Origin: Bog-473 sp963721585
GTDB taxonomy: Bacteria > Actinomycetota > Acidimicrobiia > Acidimicrobiales > RAAP-2
Direction: 5' to 3'
NCBI GenBank assembly: GCA_963721585.1
Contig: CAVRJN010000001.1
Coordinates: 248,001-312,000, forward strand
Length of the DNA: 64,000 nt
The position numbers were made by a program, and so were the translations under genes. Shown one piece after another: positions 1 to 10,046 of the stretch. How positions within the stretch are numbered: the stretch's first letter is position 1; every line of letters begins with the position of its first letter. Below the pieces are notes generated by a model. That model was not told where the DNA came from, did not search any database, and worked only from the letters and a program-made list of their open reading frames with translations.

Positions 1-403
1 CCGCGCGGATGATGGCTTCGACCACCGGGAGGCGTGCGCGGCCCCCCTCGAGCTTGACGGCCTGTGCCCCGGCGCGGATCAGCGTGGCGGCGTTGCGCAC
101 CGCGTCGTCGGGCGAGAGGTGGTAGCTCATCCAGGGCATGTCGCCGAGGATCAGGCTGCGAGGTGCGGCGCGGGCCACGGCGGCCGTGTGGTGGGCCATG
201 ACATCGATGTCGACGTGCAGGGTGTCGGCATACCCGAGCACGTTGTTGGCCACCGAGTCGCCGACCAGGATGATGTCGGCGCCCGCGTCGGACACAATGC
301 GGGCTCCCGGCTCGTCGTAGGCAGTGACCATGACGATGGGCGTGTCGCCGTTGCGCCGTTTGCGTGACCGCAGCGAAGGGACGGTGACCGGCCGGTCGCT
401 CAC
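1..403 (-). CDS. panB: 3-methyl-2-oxobutanoate hydroxymethyltransferase (5' part; runs off the window)
   Basis: PanB transfers a one-carbon unit from methylenetetrahydrofolate to 2-ketoisovalerate, the first committed step of pantothenate (coenzyme A) synthesis. About 134 N-terminal residues are present. They include the family blocks VMVTAYDEPGARIV, DIILVGDSVANNVLGY, LHVDIDVMAHHTAAV and ILGDMPWMSYH, which match the start of the PanB TIM barrel and its metal-binding Asp in the VGDS segment. The likely start is GTG at 403. It overlaps the TGA stop of the upstream DUF5318 gene (GTGA, 400-403), so the two are probably translationally coupled. The 3' end lies outside the window. Confidence 0.9.
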   Translation of the reverse strand, partial: MSDRPVTVPSLRSRKRRNGDTPIVMVTAYDEPGARIVSDAGADIILVGDSVANNVLGYADTLHVDIDVMAHHTAAVARAAPRSLILGDMPWMSYHLSPDDAVRNAATLIRAGAQAVKLEGGRARLPVVEAIIRA

Positions 404-837
404 CGGGCCGGCGTCCCCTTCTTCTGGCGCGGCGTGCGGCCGCCGGCGGGGTACTTGCGCATGAGGTGGTGCCAGGCGCAGGCCGGGCAGACCTCGACCT
501 CGTAGCAGAGCACGGGCTCGGGCCGGCGGCAGAGGGCCTTGAGCTCGGCGGCGGTGCCGGGGCAGCGGCCTCCGGGCGGGAGCTTGGCCCCGAACACGAA
601 GGTCACCGTGACGAGGCGCCCGTCGTCACAGATGGGGCAGACCTCCTTGGTCGCCCGTCCGACGTTGCGGGCCGCCCTTAGCAACTCGGGATGGGCGTCG
701 CAGACGTCGGTCTTGAGGAGCTTGCCCCGGTCGACCTCCCGGACCACGCCGTTGCGCACGATCCGGTATTCGACCTGGGCCGTGACGTCGGGGCTGACCG
801 CACGGGATGATGACCTCGGGTCCGAGGTGACGCTCAC
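400..837 (-). CDS. DUF5318 family protein (Cys-rich, zinc-ribbon-like)
   Basis: A small actinobacterial protein of about 145 residues. The Cys pairs CPICDDG and CPACAWHH, plus CYEVEVC, look like metal-binding knuckles, followed by a basic C-terminus ending TPRQKKGTPAR. This pattern matches the uncharacterised DUF5318 family. The reading frame stays open up to an ATG at 957, but that would cross the padR operator and start. The GTG at 837 gives a family-like N-terminus (VSVTSDPRSSS) and is preferred. Its stop overlaps the panB start by 4 bp. Function is unknown. A redox or RNA-binding role would be a guess from the cysteines only. Confidence 0.7.
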   Translation of the reverse strand: MSVTSDPRSSSRAVSPDVTAQVEYRIVRNGVVREVDRGKLLKTDVCDAHPELLRAARNVGRATKEVCPICDDGRLVTVTFVFGAKLPPGGRCPGTAAELKALCRRPEPVLCYEVEVCPACAWHHLMRKYPAGGRTPRQKKGTPAR

Positions 838-935
838 GGCGGCCAGGCTACCCCCCAGACCCGGAAACCGGGCACCAATTGTGAGGCGGATCAGGCACGC
901 CCGTGACGGTTGGGTGACGCGAATGCTTGCGTCGC

Positions 936-952
936 TATATCGGTCCGATATA
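936..952. promoter_or_regulatory. Palindromic operator upstream of padR
   Basis: TATATCGGTCCGATATA is an inverted repeat with 8-bp arms around a central T. It lies 10 bp before the padR ATG and between two divergent genes. PadR regulators usually bind such palindromes in their own promoters, so autoregulation is a natural reading. Binding itself is inferred. Confidence 0.65.
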
Positions 953-962
953 CTCATCCGTC

Positions 963-1622
963 ATGTTGGACATGGCCATCCTCGGCCTCCTCGAAGAGCG
1001 CGACCTGCACGGGTACGAGATACGGCGCCAATTGCGGGAGCACCTGGGACTTCTGGCCAATGTCTCGTTCGGCTCCATCTACCCCGCCCTCACCCGCCTG
1101 GAGAAGTCGGGCGCGGTGGTGGCCACGGAGGCCGCGAGCGCCGGGGCCACGGCGACGCCCGCCGCGGCGGCTCCCCCCACGGGCTCCTTGAGCGGCGAGC
1201 GGGCCGTCCTGCGGGCCCGGCGTCACTCCCCCACCCGGGCCCGGCGGGGCCGCAAGGTGTACCGGATCACCGACAGCGGCCGCGCCCTCTTCGTCGAACT
1301 GCTCGAGGGCAGCGGGGCGACCGACGACGCCCGCAGCTTCGGGCTCCGCCTGGCCTTCGCCCGGCACCTGGCACCCCAGGCCCGGCTCGCCCTGCTGGAA
1401 CGGCGGCGCGCCCTCCTCGTCCAGCGCCTCGGTGACGCCGAGGCCGCCCGCGCCGATCTCGACGTCTATGCCCGCTCGGTCGTCCAGCACACCGCCGACG
1501 GCGTGGCCCGCGACATCGGCTGGCTCGACAGCCTCATCGCGTCCGAACGCGCCGCCCTCGCCACCAGCACCGGCACGACCGGCACCGCCGGCTCCGACCT
1601 CGCCACCGAGCCGGTGGCCTGA
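963..1622 (+). CDS. PadR family transcriptional regulator
   Basis: A winged-helix repressor of 219 residues. The N-terminal DNA-binding domain is clear: MLDMAILGLLEERDLHGYEI, then SFGSIYPALTRLEKSGAV, then the wing strand RRGRKVYRITDSGRALF. A C-terminal helical part (about residues 110-205) fits the PadR dimerisation region. An ATG at 963 is chosen because it begins the conserved LDxAILGLL helix. Upstream in-frame starts at 910-927 would place the operator inside the gene. Oddly, about 40 residues rich in Ala, Pro, Gly and Arg are inserted in the wing, between KSGAVVATE and RRGRKVY. ino1 follows 38 bp downstream on the same strand and is a likely co-transcribed partner. Confidence 0.88.
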   Translation: MLDMAILGLLEERDLHGYEIRRQLREHLGLLANVSFGSIYPALTRLEKSGAVVATEAASAGATATPAAAAPPTGSLSGERAVLRARRHSPTRARRGRKVYRITDSGRALFVELLEGSGATDDARSFGLRLAFARHLAPQARLALLERRRALLVQRLGDAEAARADLDVYARSVVQHTADGVARDIGWLDSLIASERAALATSTGTTGTAGSDLATEPVA

Positions 1623-1660
1623 CGAAACCCCGCCTCACCGACCCCGAAGGAGACATCTCC

Positions 1661-2761
<1,101 letters not shown>

Positions 2762-3036
2762 CGCCGGCTCCTCCGTGCGTCGAGCGTCGGCGGTCTCTTG
2801 CGTTTCTCCTTTCCCACGACCTGCTCGCCAGGCATCACCGGGCGCTCGACCGGCTTGACGAATCGGCATTCGCGGTCTCGCTGACCGGCGCCTCCATCCC
2901 TGGATACCCCTCGGGTCCTGCTATCCGCGCGTATCTCCGACGTGCTTCGCCGAGCTCGTCGACGGAGCCCGCCGGCGCGGTCAGGTCCCGCCTCGTCCGA
3001 GAGAATCCGGCCAGCGGCCCGACGGAGTCGGATGGC

Positions 3037-3522
3037 TCACACCAGGATGCGCTCTTCGGGGGCCCGCACGCCGACCACGGCCAGCGTGCGTCCCATGCCG
3101 AGGAACATGCCGCAACAGATGGTGAGATCCGCCAGCTCGGCCTCGGAGAAGGCCTCGTGCAGGCGGGCCCAGAGCTCGTCGTCCATGGCCAGGTGGTCGA
3201 TGGCGAAGCGCTCGGCGAACTCCGCCGCCAGGCGCTCGCGCATGCTCAGCCCGGTGGCGGCGCGCCAGTCGGTCACCTCGGCGTAGAAGGGCTCGCCGGC
3301 GCCGGCGGCCTCGCCGTCGCGGGCACGTGTGTCGCGGCACACGGCACAGTCGTTGATCAGTGCGATGGTCCAACGCGCCGCCTCGCGCTCGCGCACAGGC
3401 AGCTGGGAGTTGCCGTAGACCGCGGCCGACAGCTTGCCCATGCCCGCCGCCATGTCGGCACGCAAGAGCGCCCAGTCGATGTGCTCGCCCATACCGCTCT
3501 CCGGTGCCGCAATCCTCGTCAT
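3037..3522 (-). CDS. AhpD / carboxymuconolactone decarboxylase-like protein
   Basis: A 161-residue protein of the AhpD-like alpha-helical fold. The segment WTIALINDCAVCRDTRARD carries a CxxC pair in the position where AhpD-type peroxidase adaptors keep their redox cysteines. The C-terminal helix (LADLTICCGMFLGMGRTLAVV) also fits the family. The start is either the ATG at 3522 or the ATG at 3492, which removes ten residues (MTRIAAPESG). It is convergent with ino1, and the 275 bp between them hold no gene I can support. The substrate is unknown; a role in peroxide or electrophile detoxification is inferred from the CxxC. Confidence 0.75.
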   Translation of the reverse strand: MTRIAAPESGMGEHIDWALLRADMAAGMGKLSAAVYGNSQLPVREREAARWTIALINDCAVCRDTRARDGEAAGAGEPFYAEVTDWRAATGLSMRERLAAEFAERFAIDHLAMDDELWARLHEAFSEAELADLTICCGMFLGMGRTLAVVGVRAPEERILV

Positions 3523-3590
3523 GCCCCGCGACGCTACCGCTGGCCGGCTCCGGCTGCCCTGCCTTCTGTCGCCCAGCTCTTGCCGCGCCC

Positions 3591-4985
3591 CTACTGCTGC
3601 TCGGCCCACCAGGCTCGGAGGCGGGCGGCCGCCTCCTCCTCGCCCAGGGGCCCCTCGTCGAGACGGAGCTCCATCAGGAAGTTCAGGGCCTGGCCGACGG
3701 CGCGGCCGGGCCCGATGCCCAGCAGCTCCATGATCTGGTTCCCGTCGAGGTCGGGGCGGAGCGAGCGCAACTCCTCCTGCTCGCCCAGCTCGGTGATGCG
3801 CGCCTCGAGCTCGTCCATGCGCCGGGCCAGCGCCCTGGCCTTGGCGGCGTTGCGCGTCGTGCAGTCGCAGCGGGTGAGCTCGTTCAGCCGGTCGAGGTGC
3901 GGGCCGGCGTCGCGCACGTAGCGGCGCACGGCCTTGTCGGTCCAGCCCAGCCGGTAGGTGTGGAAGCGCAGATGCAACTCGACCAGCCGGACCACCGTGT
4001 CCGTGTCGGCCGCCGAGTAGCGCAGGGCATCCATGCGCGTGCGCGTCATGCGCGCGCCGACGACCTCGTGGTGGTGGAAGCTCACGCCGCCGTCGGTGAT
4101 GGCGCGCGTGCGCGGCTTGCCGACGTCGTGGAACAGCGCGGCCAGGCGCAGCAGCCGGTCCGGCGACGTCTTGTCCACGACTGCGAGGGTGTGCGCCAGG
4201 ACGTCCTTGTGCCGGTGGATCGGATCCTGCTCGAGCGCGAGACCCGGCAGCTCGGGCAGGAACTCGCCGGCCAGGCCGGTGCGCACAATGAACCACAGCG
4301 CCACTGACGGCACGTCGACCATGACGATCTTGTCGAGCTCGTCGCGGATGCGCTCGGCGGAGACGATGGAGAGCCGGCCGTGCATGCGTTCCACCGCCGC
4401 CGTCAAGGCGGGGTCGGGCTCCAGCGAGAAGCGCGCCGCGAAGCGGGCGGCGCGCAGCATGCGGAGGGGGTCGTCGCCGAACGAGATCTCCGGGTCGAGC
4501 GGCGTGCGCAGACGGCCGGCCGCCAGGTCCCCCAGCCCGTCGAAGGGGTCGATCAACTCCATGTCGGGCAGCCGGAGCGCGAGCGCGTTCATGGTGAAGT
4601 CGCGGCGCGACAGGTCCACCGCCAGGTCCTCCCCGAAGGTGACCTCGGGCTTGCGCGAGTCGGGCACGTAGACCTCGGCCCGGTACGTCGTGATCTCGTA
4701 GTCCTGCGCGCCCTTGCGGCAGCCGATGGTCCCGAAGCGCTCGCCCTGCGTCCAGATGGCGTCGGCCCAACCCCGCACCAGGCGCTCGGTCTCAGCCGGA
4801 AGGGCATCGGTGGTGAGGTCGAGGTCGTGCGGCGCGGCCGTGCCGGTGGGCCCGGGGAACAGGGCGTCGCGCACGGATCCGCCCACCAAGGAGAGGCTGT
4901 GACCGGCCGCGGCGAAGCGGCGCGCCACCTCTTCGGTGGCCTCGACGTAGGGGCGGAACCGTTCGGGGACGGACGTGGACTGCAC
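3591..4985 (-). CDS. cca: CCA-adding tRNA nucleotidyltransferase with HD domain
   Basis: Adds or repairs the 3' CCA end of tRNAs. The 464-residue protein shows the polymerase-beta-type head: LVGGSVRDALF, the two catalytic aspartates in HDLDLTTDA, and the RRDFTMNALAL motif. The neck region contains DDPLRMLRAARFAARF. A C-terminal HD domain is present, with LAALFHDVGKPRT and HHEVVGARM. This matches the actinobacterial PcnA/Cca type. It is transcribed divergently from the secreted DUF6049-like gene (34 bp between the starts). Its neighbours murJ, trxB, trxA and parAB place it at the left edge of the conserved origin block. Confidence 0.95.
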   Translation of the reverse strand: MQSTSVPERFRPYVEATEEVARRFAAAGHSLSLVGGSVRDALFPGPTGTAAPHDLDLTTDALPAETERLVRGWADAIWTQGERFGTIGCRKGAQDYEITTYRAEVYVPDSRKPEVTFGEDLAVDLSRRDFTMNALALRLPDMELIDPFDGLGDLAAGRLRTPLDPEISFGDDPLRMLRAARFAARFSLEPDPALTAAVERMHGRLSIVSAERIRDELDKIVMVDVPSVALWFIVRTGLAGEFLPELPGLALEQDPIHRHKDVLAHTLAVVDKTSPDRLLRLAALFHDVGKPRTRAITDGGVSFHHHEVVGARMTRTRMDALRYSAADTDTVVRLVELHLRFHTYRLGWTDKAVRRYVRDAGPHLDRLNELTRCDCTTRNAAKARALARRMDELEARITELGEQEELRSLRPDLDGNQIMELLGIGPGRAVGQALNFLMELRLDEGPLGEEEAAARLRAWWAEQQ

Positions 4986-5019
4986 CCGCCCACGGTAGTG
5001 CGCCCTCTAGCCTCTCCCT

Positions 5020-7056
5020 GTGTCGACGCGCCGGGCCAGGACCGCCCTCTGCACGCTCGCGGTGGCCGTCGCAGCCCTGGTCAGCACCCTGGGCTCCCCC
5101 GCCGCAGGAGGAGCGGAGCAGGCGCGCGCCGGTGGGGCGCCGCTCGTGCTGGTTTCCCAGACACCGTGGGTGAGCGCCGCCCAGCCCTGGTTCAACCTCG
5201 CCCTCGGCGTGTCCCCCACCGAGGGCGCTGCGAGCAGCCTTCAGGTCAGCCTGACCTTCTACGGGCGCTTCGACAACGGTTCCGACTTGCAGCAGGCGCT
5301 GTCGGGCACCCCCCCGGGCACGCCCCTGCTCCGGAACGACGTCGTCCCCGTCACCGACGTGGCCGGGGTCCTCACGGCCACGGCCTGCGTGACCGTCCTG
5401 CCCGACTCGGGCACGAGTCCCCCGGCCAGCGGGCCCGGGATCTGCGCGGCCGGTGAACCCGGGGGCGCGTTGACGTTGGGCTGCACCCCGTCCACCGACG
5501 AATGCGAAGGCGTCTACGCCGTCTCGGTCGCGCTCGAGCGTTCGGGCTCGTCGTCCCCGCTTTCCCGCTTCACCACCTTTCTCACCTACCAGCAACCGAA
5601 CGCCATGTCCGCCACCGGCGGCCCTCTGCGCGTCGGCCTCGTCGTCCCCGTCACGACGGGCGGCGCGACCACCATGGCCGGCGCGCTGACCGAGCATCAC
5701 GACGTGGCGACCACGCTCGCCGTGAGCCCGCTGGCGGTGAGCGCGCTCGCGGCGGCGCGCTCACACAGCGCCGAGCGCGCGCTCGACCAGCTGGCCGCGC
5801 TCAGCGGCGACCAGATGCTCGACCAGCCCTACGTGCCCATCAACGTGGTCGCTCTCTCCGAGGCCGGCATCGGCAACGAAATCGGCGCGCAGATGGGCAG
5901 GGGCGATCAGGTCCTGCACGGCGCGGGGCTCAAGCCCGCCGGCGGACCCTGGGTGGACACCGCGTCGACGTTCTCGCAGGGCGACGCCGGCAGCCTGGCG
6001 TCGGGCCTGGAGGTGGCCGGGGCGTCCCAGGCCGTCATCAGTGACGCCGACCTCTCCTCGGGTGGGGAGAGCAACCAGACCTTCGCCCAGACCTTCACGC
6101 TCGACCTCGGGCACGGCTCCTCGGTGGCGGCCGCGGCGGCCGACACCGCCCTGGGCACGCGCTTCACCGCTCACCAGGCCAACCCGGTCCTCGGGGCCGA
6201 GCAGTTGCTCGCCGAGCTCTCGTTCGTACACTTCGAGATCCCCTTCCCCAGCGCGCCCCGCGGGGTCGTCGTCACGCCGCCGCCGGGGTGGCGGCCTTCG
6301 GCCGCTTTCATGGACGCCCTGCTCGGCGGGCTCTCGGGCAACCAGATCCTCAGTCCGGTGACCCTCGGCCAGCTCTTCGCCCAGGTGCCCGCAGGCGCGA
6401 ACCGTGAGCCTGCGGTGCGCCAGCTGCAGGCCGGGGCGGCCGATCACGGCATTACGCGCGGCGCGGCCGACCGCATCGCCCTCGATCGCCAGCAGCTGTC
6501 GTCGTTCAGCCTGGCCGTCGGCGGCCATCCCGCCAGCCTGACGCTCCTCGGCGACTCCCTCTTGACCACCGAGCAGCGCGGGCTCAGCGCGGCAGCGCGG
6601 AGCAGCGCGTTGAACGCCTACGCCAGGACCTTCGCCGGCACGACGGGCCAGGTCACCCTGGCCACCGAGCGCACCGTGACCTTCACGTCGCAGCGGGCGG
6701 ACATCCCCGTCACCGTGCTGTCGTCCGCCCCCTACCCGGTGACCGTCGTCGTGACGCTCAGCAGCGACAAGTTCACCTTCCCCGACGGCAACAGCCACCA
6801 GTTGCTGCTCGATCGTCCGACGACCTCGTGGCGGTTCGCGGCCCAGGCCCGCACCTCGGGCGACCACCTGCCGATAGAGGTGACGCTGCACACGCCGGAC
6901 GGCGAGGTCGTCATCGCCCACACGGTGCTCACGGTCCATTCGACGGAGATCTCCTTCGTGGGCGTCGCGCTCACCGCCCTCGCCGCCGCCGTGCTGCTGG
7001 TCTGGTGGGTGCGCACCTGGCGGCGCGCGCGGCGCGCGCGCCCGCGGGCCCACTGA
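5020..7056 (+). CDS. Secreted/membrane-anchored DUF6049-like protein
   Basis: A 678-residue protein starting with GTG. A signal peptide is visible (residues 1-33, RRARTALCTLAVAVAALVS then small residues). The long exported region is followed by one C-terminal membrane helix (FVGVALTALAAAVLLVWW) and a very basic tail. Its place between the CCA transferase and murJ is that of Rv3909 in Mycobacterium, a DUF6049 protein. I rely on position and architecture more than on a motif. It ends 2 bp before the GTG start of murJ, so they form an operon. A role in envelope or peptidoglycan assembly is inferred from the partner. Confidence 0.75.
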   Translation: MSTRRARTALCTLAVAVAALVSTLGSPAAGGAEQARAGGAPLVLVSQTPWVSAAQPWFNLALGVSPTEGAASSLQVSLTFYGRFDNGSDLQQALSGTPPGTPLLRNDVVPVTDVAGVLTATACVTVLPDSGTSPPASGPGICAAGEPGGALTLGCTPSTDECEGVYAVSVALERSGSSSPLSRFTTFLTYQQPNAMSATGGPLRVGLVVPVTTGGATTMAGALTEHHDVATTLAVSPLAVSALAAARSHSAERALDQLAALSGDQMLDQPYVPINVVALSEAGIGNEIGAQMGRGDQVLHGAGLKPAGGPWVDTASTFSQGDAGSLASGLEVAGASQAVISDADLSSGGESNQTFAQTFTLDLGHGSSVAAAAADTALGTRFTAHQANPVLGAEQLLAELSFVHFEIPFPSAPRGVVVTPPPGWRPSAAFMDALLGGLSGNQILSPVTLGQLFAQVPAGANREPAVRQLQAGAADHGITRGAADRIALDRQQLSSFSLAVGGHPASLTLLGDSLLTTEQRGLSAAARSSALNAYARTFAGTTGQVTLATERTVTFTSQRADIPVTVLSSAPYPVTVVVTLSSDKFTFPDGNSHQLLLDRPTTSWRFAAQARTSGDHLPIEVTLHTPDGEVVIAHTVLTVHSTEISFVGVALTALAAAVLLVWWVRTWRRARRARPRAH

Positions 7057-7058
7057 CG

Positions 7059-8828
7059 GTGGCCTCTCCCCGCCGGGCCCGGACCCTGGCGCTGCGGACG
7101 TCGGCTGCCTACGTGGCCGTCGGCACGGGCGTGTCACGGGTCACCGGGCTGCTCCGCTTCGTCGCCCTCGCCTGGGCACTGGGACAGACCCCGCTGGCCG
7201 ATTCCTACAACCTGGCCAACACCACACCCAACATGCTCTACGACATCGTGTTGGGGGGCGTCCTCTCGGCCACCTTCATCCCCGTCTTCGTCGACCGCCT
7301 GTCCAACAAGTCCGAGCGCGAGGCCTTCGACTCCATCTCTGCCGTGCTCACCGTGTCGGTGACGGTGCTCCTTGCCACGACCCTGGCTGCGCTGGTGGCC
7401 GCACCGTTCCTCATCGACGCCCTCACCGTGCTCGATACGCATTCGGGCCACGACCAGATCCACCGTGTCCTGCTCGAGCGCCAGGTCGCCACCGGGTTCC
7501 TGCGCTGGTTCGTGATCCAGATCGCCGCCTACGGCCTCTTCGCTCTCGCGGCGGCGCTGCTCAACACGCGCCGCCGTTTCGTCGCCGTCGCCTGGGCGCC
7601 CATCGTGAACAACGTCGTCTGCATCGGTGTCCTCGTCTGGTTCGGTTTGTGGGCCGGGCACGGCGCCTCGCTGGCCGGCGTGGAGCAGCACAGGGGCCAG
7701 CTCGTCCTGCTCGGCCTCGGTACCTCGCTGGGCGTGGTGCTGCAGGGCGTGGCGCTCCTGCCCAGTCTGCGCCGGGCCGACCTCGGGCTCGTGCGTTGGC
7801 ACTGGAACCTCCGCGACGATGCGCTGCGGGCCGTGACCAGACTCGGTGGCTGGACGTTCGGCTTCGTGCTGGCCAACCAGATCGCCCTCTTCGTCGTCAC
7901 CGTGCTCGCCGGGAGCGTCGCGGGCCCCGACCCGGTGTCCTCGTACACATACGCCTATGCCTTCTTCCAACTGCCCTACGGCATCGTCGCGGTGACAGTG
8001 ATGTCGGTGGTGACACCCGACCTGGCCGAGCGCTGGTCGACCGGGCAACGCCCGGCGTTCCTGCGCCGCATGACCGGCGGCCTGCGCGCCGTCCTCGCGC
8101 TCATCATCCCCTCCGCCGTCGGGATGCTCCTCCTGGCTCGCCCGGGCGTCGCGCTCCTGCTCGGTGTCGGACACAGCACACCGGCCGAGACGGCAACCAC
8201 GGGCGCTGCGCTGGCCTTGTTCGCCCTGGGCCTGCCCGGGTTCTGCGCCTACCTGTACTTCGTGCGGGTGCTGCAGTCCATGCAGCGGACCAGGGTCGCC
8301 TTCTACCTCTACCTCGTGGAGAACGGCCTGAACATCGTCCTGGCCATCCTGTTGGTCGGTCCGCTCGGTGTGCGCGGGCTCGCCCTGTCACTCTCCATCG
8401 CCTACTCCGTGGCGGCGCTCCTCGCCCTCTCCGTCTTCCATCGATGGTTCGGCCGCCTGGCCGAGCGCGGGACCTGGGCGCCGCTGGTCCGCGTCGTCAT
8501 CGCCTCCGTGCCGATGGGGATCGTCGTCCTCGTCGTGTCCAACCTCTCCGCGTCGACCAGCGTCACCGGACTGCTGGCCCGGGTCGTCGGCTCCGTCCTC
8601 GCCGGCGGCCTGACCTTCGGCGCCGTCGTGATCTGGCTGGGCCGGCGCCACGACGCGCACCGGCGGCCACCGTCCCGTCCGGTCGGCCGCAGCGGACCCT
8701 CCGGTCCCGTCCGCCCGGTCGGCCCGGTCGGCCCGGTCGGTTCGACCCGGCGCGTCGCATCGTCACGGCAGGCAGGACTCGATCCGCCGGCGCCGGGGTC
8801 CTCCGCAACGCTGCCGCGGCTCGCCTAG
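7059..8828 (+). CDS. murJ: Lipid II flippase MurJ (MviN family)
   Basis: Moves lipid-linked peptidoglycan precursor across the membrane. The 589-residue protein has about 14 hydrophobic segments. The MviN start SAAYVAVGTGVSRVTGLLRF is followed by ALGQTPLADSYNLANTTPN, which is typical of the family's first helices. GTG at 7059 follows the previous stop by 2 bp; in-frame codons further upstream lie inside the DUF6049 gene. The C-terminal tail (from about residue 545) is a cytoplasmic Pro/Gly/Val/Arg stretch with PVGPVGPVG repeats. It is much shorter than the pseudokinase extension of mycobacterial MviN. Confidence 0.93.
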   Translation: MASPRRARTLALRTSAAYVAVGTGVSRVTGLLRFVALAWALGQTPLADSYNLANTTPNMLYDIVLGGVLSATFIPVFVDRLSNKSEREAFDSISAVLTVSVTVLLATTLAALVAAPFLIDALTVLDTHSGHDQIHRVLLERQVATGFLRWFVIQIAAYGLFALAAALLNTRRRFVAVAWAPIVNNVVCIGVLVWFGLWAGHGASLAGVEQHRGQLVLLGLGTSLGVVLQGVALLPSLRRADLGLVRWHWNLRDDALRAVTRLGGWTFGFVLANQIALFVVTVLAGSVAGPDPVSSYTYAYAFFQLPYGIVAVTVMSVVTPDLAERWSTGQRPAFLRRMTGGLRAVLALIIPSAVGMLLLARPGVALLLGVGHSTPAETATTGAALALFALGLPGFCAYLYFVRVLQSMQRTRVAFYLYLVENGLNIVLAILLVGPLGVRGLALSLSIAYSVAALLALSVFHRWFGRLAERGTWAPLVRVVIASVPMGIVVLVVSNLSASTSVTGLLARVVGSVLAGGLTFGAVVIWLGRRHDAHRRPPSRPVGRSGPSGPVRPVGPVGPVGSTRRVASSRQAGLDPPAPGSSATLPRLA

Positions 8829-8872
8829 CGGCCCTCCCCGGGTCGCGCCGCCCCTCCGTGGCAGACTCGTGC

Positions 8873-9733
8873 ATGCCCGGCGTCCATATCGTCACCGACA
8901 GCGCCTGCGACCTGACCGACCAGCTCGTCAAGGAGCACAACGTCATCGTCGTGCCGCTGTCGATCCGCTTCGGGAACGAGGAGCTCGAGGACCGCCGCCA
9001 GCTGACCCCGGCCGAGTTCTGGCAGCGTTGCCACGGCAAGGGTGACCTGCCCTCCACGGCCGCCCCCTCCCCCGGCGCGTTCCAGGCCGCCTTCCAGCAG
9101 GCCGCCGACGAGGGCGCCGACGCCGTGCTCTGCCTGACCATCTCCTCCAAGGTCTCGGGGACCTACGGCTCGGCCGTCACCGCGGCGGACACGTTCACCA
9201 CGGTGCCGGTCCGCGTCGTCGATACGTACTCGCTCACCATGGGCCAGGGGCTGCTGGTCATTGCCGCCGCCGAGGAGGCCGCGGCCGGAGCCGGCATGGA
9301 CGAGCTGGTGGCCGCCACCGAGGACCGCATCCCCCGCACCCGCATCTATGGCGTGCTGGGCGGCCTCGAGCACCTCCAGCGCGGCGGCCGCGTCGGCGGC
9401 GCCCGGGCGCTGCTCGGTTCGCTGTTGAACATCAAGCCGGTGATCCAGCTCAAGGACGGCGCGGTCGCTGAGGAGTCCAAGCAGCGCACCCGCAGCAAGG
9501 CGCTGGCGTACCTGAACGACAAGGTCAGGGCCGACGCGCCCCTCGAACGGCTGGCCGTGGCCGACGGCGCCTGCGACGACTTCGCCGACGTGCTGGACCG
9601 CCTGAGCGACATCGCCACCGAGCACCCGCTGGTCTCGGTCGACCTCGGCCCGGTGGTCGGGACCCACGCCGGGCCCAACACGGTGGGCGTGTGCTACATC
9701 GTCCCTGCCAGGACAGCCGGGACCGCCGAGTAG
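8873..9733 (+). CDS. DegV family fatty-acid-binding protein
   Basis: DegV (FakB-like) proteins bind a single fatty acid and, with the kinase FakA, make acyl-phosphate. The 286-residue protein begins HIVTDSACDLTDQLVKEHNV and has the PLSIRFGNEE strand. It carries the lipid-contact motif SPGAFQAAF preceded by STAAPS, and TISSKVSGTYGSA. The ATG at 8873 starts right at the first strand. In mycobacteria sigM occupies the place between murJ and trxB, so this organism differs here. I see no fakA partner in the window. Confidence 0.9.
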   Translation: MPGVHIVTDSACDLTDQLVKEHNVIVVPLSIRFGNEELEDRRQLTPAEFWQRCHGKGDLPSTAAPSPGAFQAAFQQAADEGADAVLCLTISSKVSGTYGSAVTAADTFTTVPVRVVDTYSLTMGQGLLVIAAAEEAAAGAGMDELVAATEDRIPRTRIYGVLGGLEHLQRGGRVGGARALLGSLLNIKPVIQLKDGAVAEESKQRTRSKALAYLNDKVRADAPLERLAVADGACDDFADVLDRLSDIATEHPLVSVDLGPVVGTHAGPNTVGVCYIVPARTAGTAE

Positions 9734-9743
9734 TCTCCACGCC

Positions 9744-10046
9744 GTGGCTGAGAACGATCTTGCCGACGGGCTGTCGGACCGGGCCCTCGAGGCCGTCGAC
9801 ACGGTGGTCGCCACCGTCAACGACAAGGCCATCCGCCCGGCAATCGTGGCGGCCCGGGGCGTCGTCTTCGGCGTCGTCATCGCCGTCATCGGCATTGCCG
9901 TCGTCGTGCTCTTCTGCGTCGGCTTCATCCGCCTGACCACCATCGCGGGGCACCGGATCTGGGCCTCCTACCTGGTGCTCGGGCTCATCTTCTGCGCGGT
10001 CGGCGCCGTTCTCTACTCGCGCCGTGGCGTGCCGCCCGATGCCTGA
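9744..10046 (+). CDS. Small two-helix membrane protein
   Basis: A 100-residue protein starting with GTG 10 bp after degV. An acidic amphipathic N-terminus (AENDLADGLSDRALEAVDTVV) precedes two hydrophobic helices: about residues 39-63 (ARGVVFGVVIAVIGIAVVVL) and 72-91 (WASYLVLGLIFCAVGAVLYS). The end is short and basic. It overlaps the trxB ATG by 8 bp, so coupling is likely. No family recognised. Similar small proteins occur in this position in other actinobacteria, but I cannot assign a role. Confidence 0.7.
   Translation: MAENDLADGLSDRALEAVDTVVATVNDKAIRPAIVAARGVVFGVVIAVIGIAVVVLFCVGFIRLTTIAGHRIWASYLVLGLIFCAVGAVLYSRRGVPPDA

Noticed and set aside
3037..4770. Long minus-strand frame (577 codons) running through cca into the AhpD-like gene
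   Set aside because: The part over cca is Arg/Ala/His-rich shadow sequence in another frame. Only the segment from 3522 down is a real gene.
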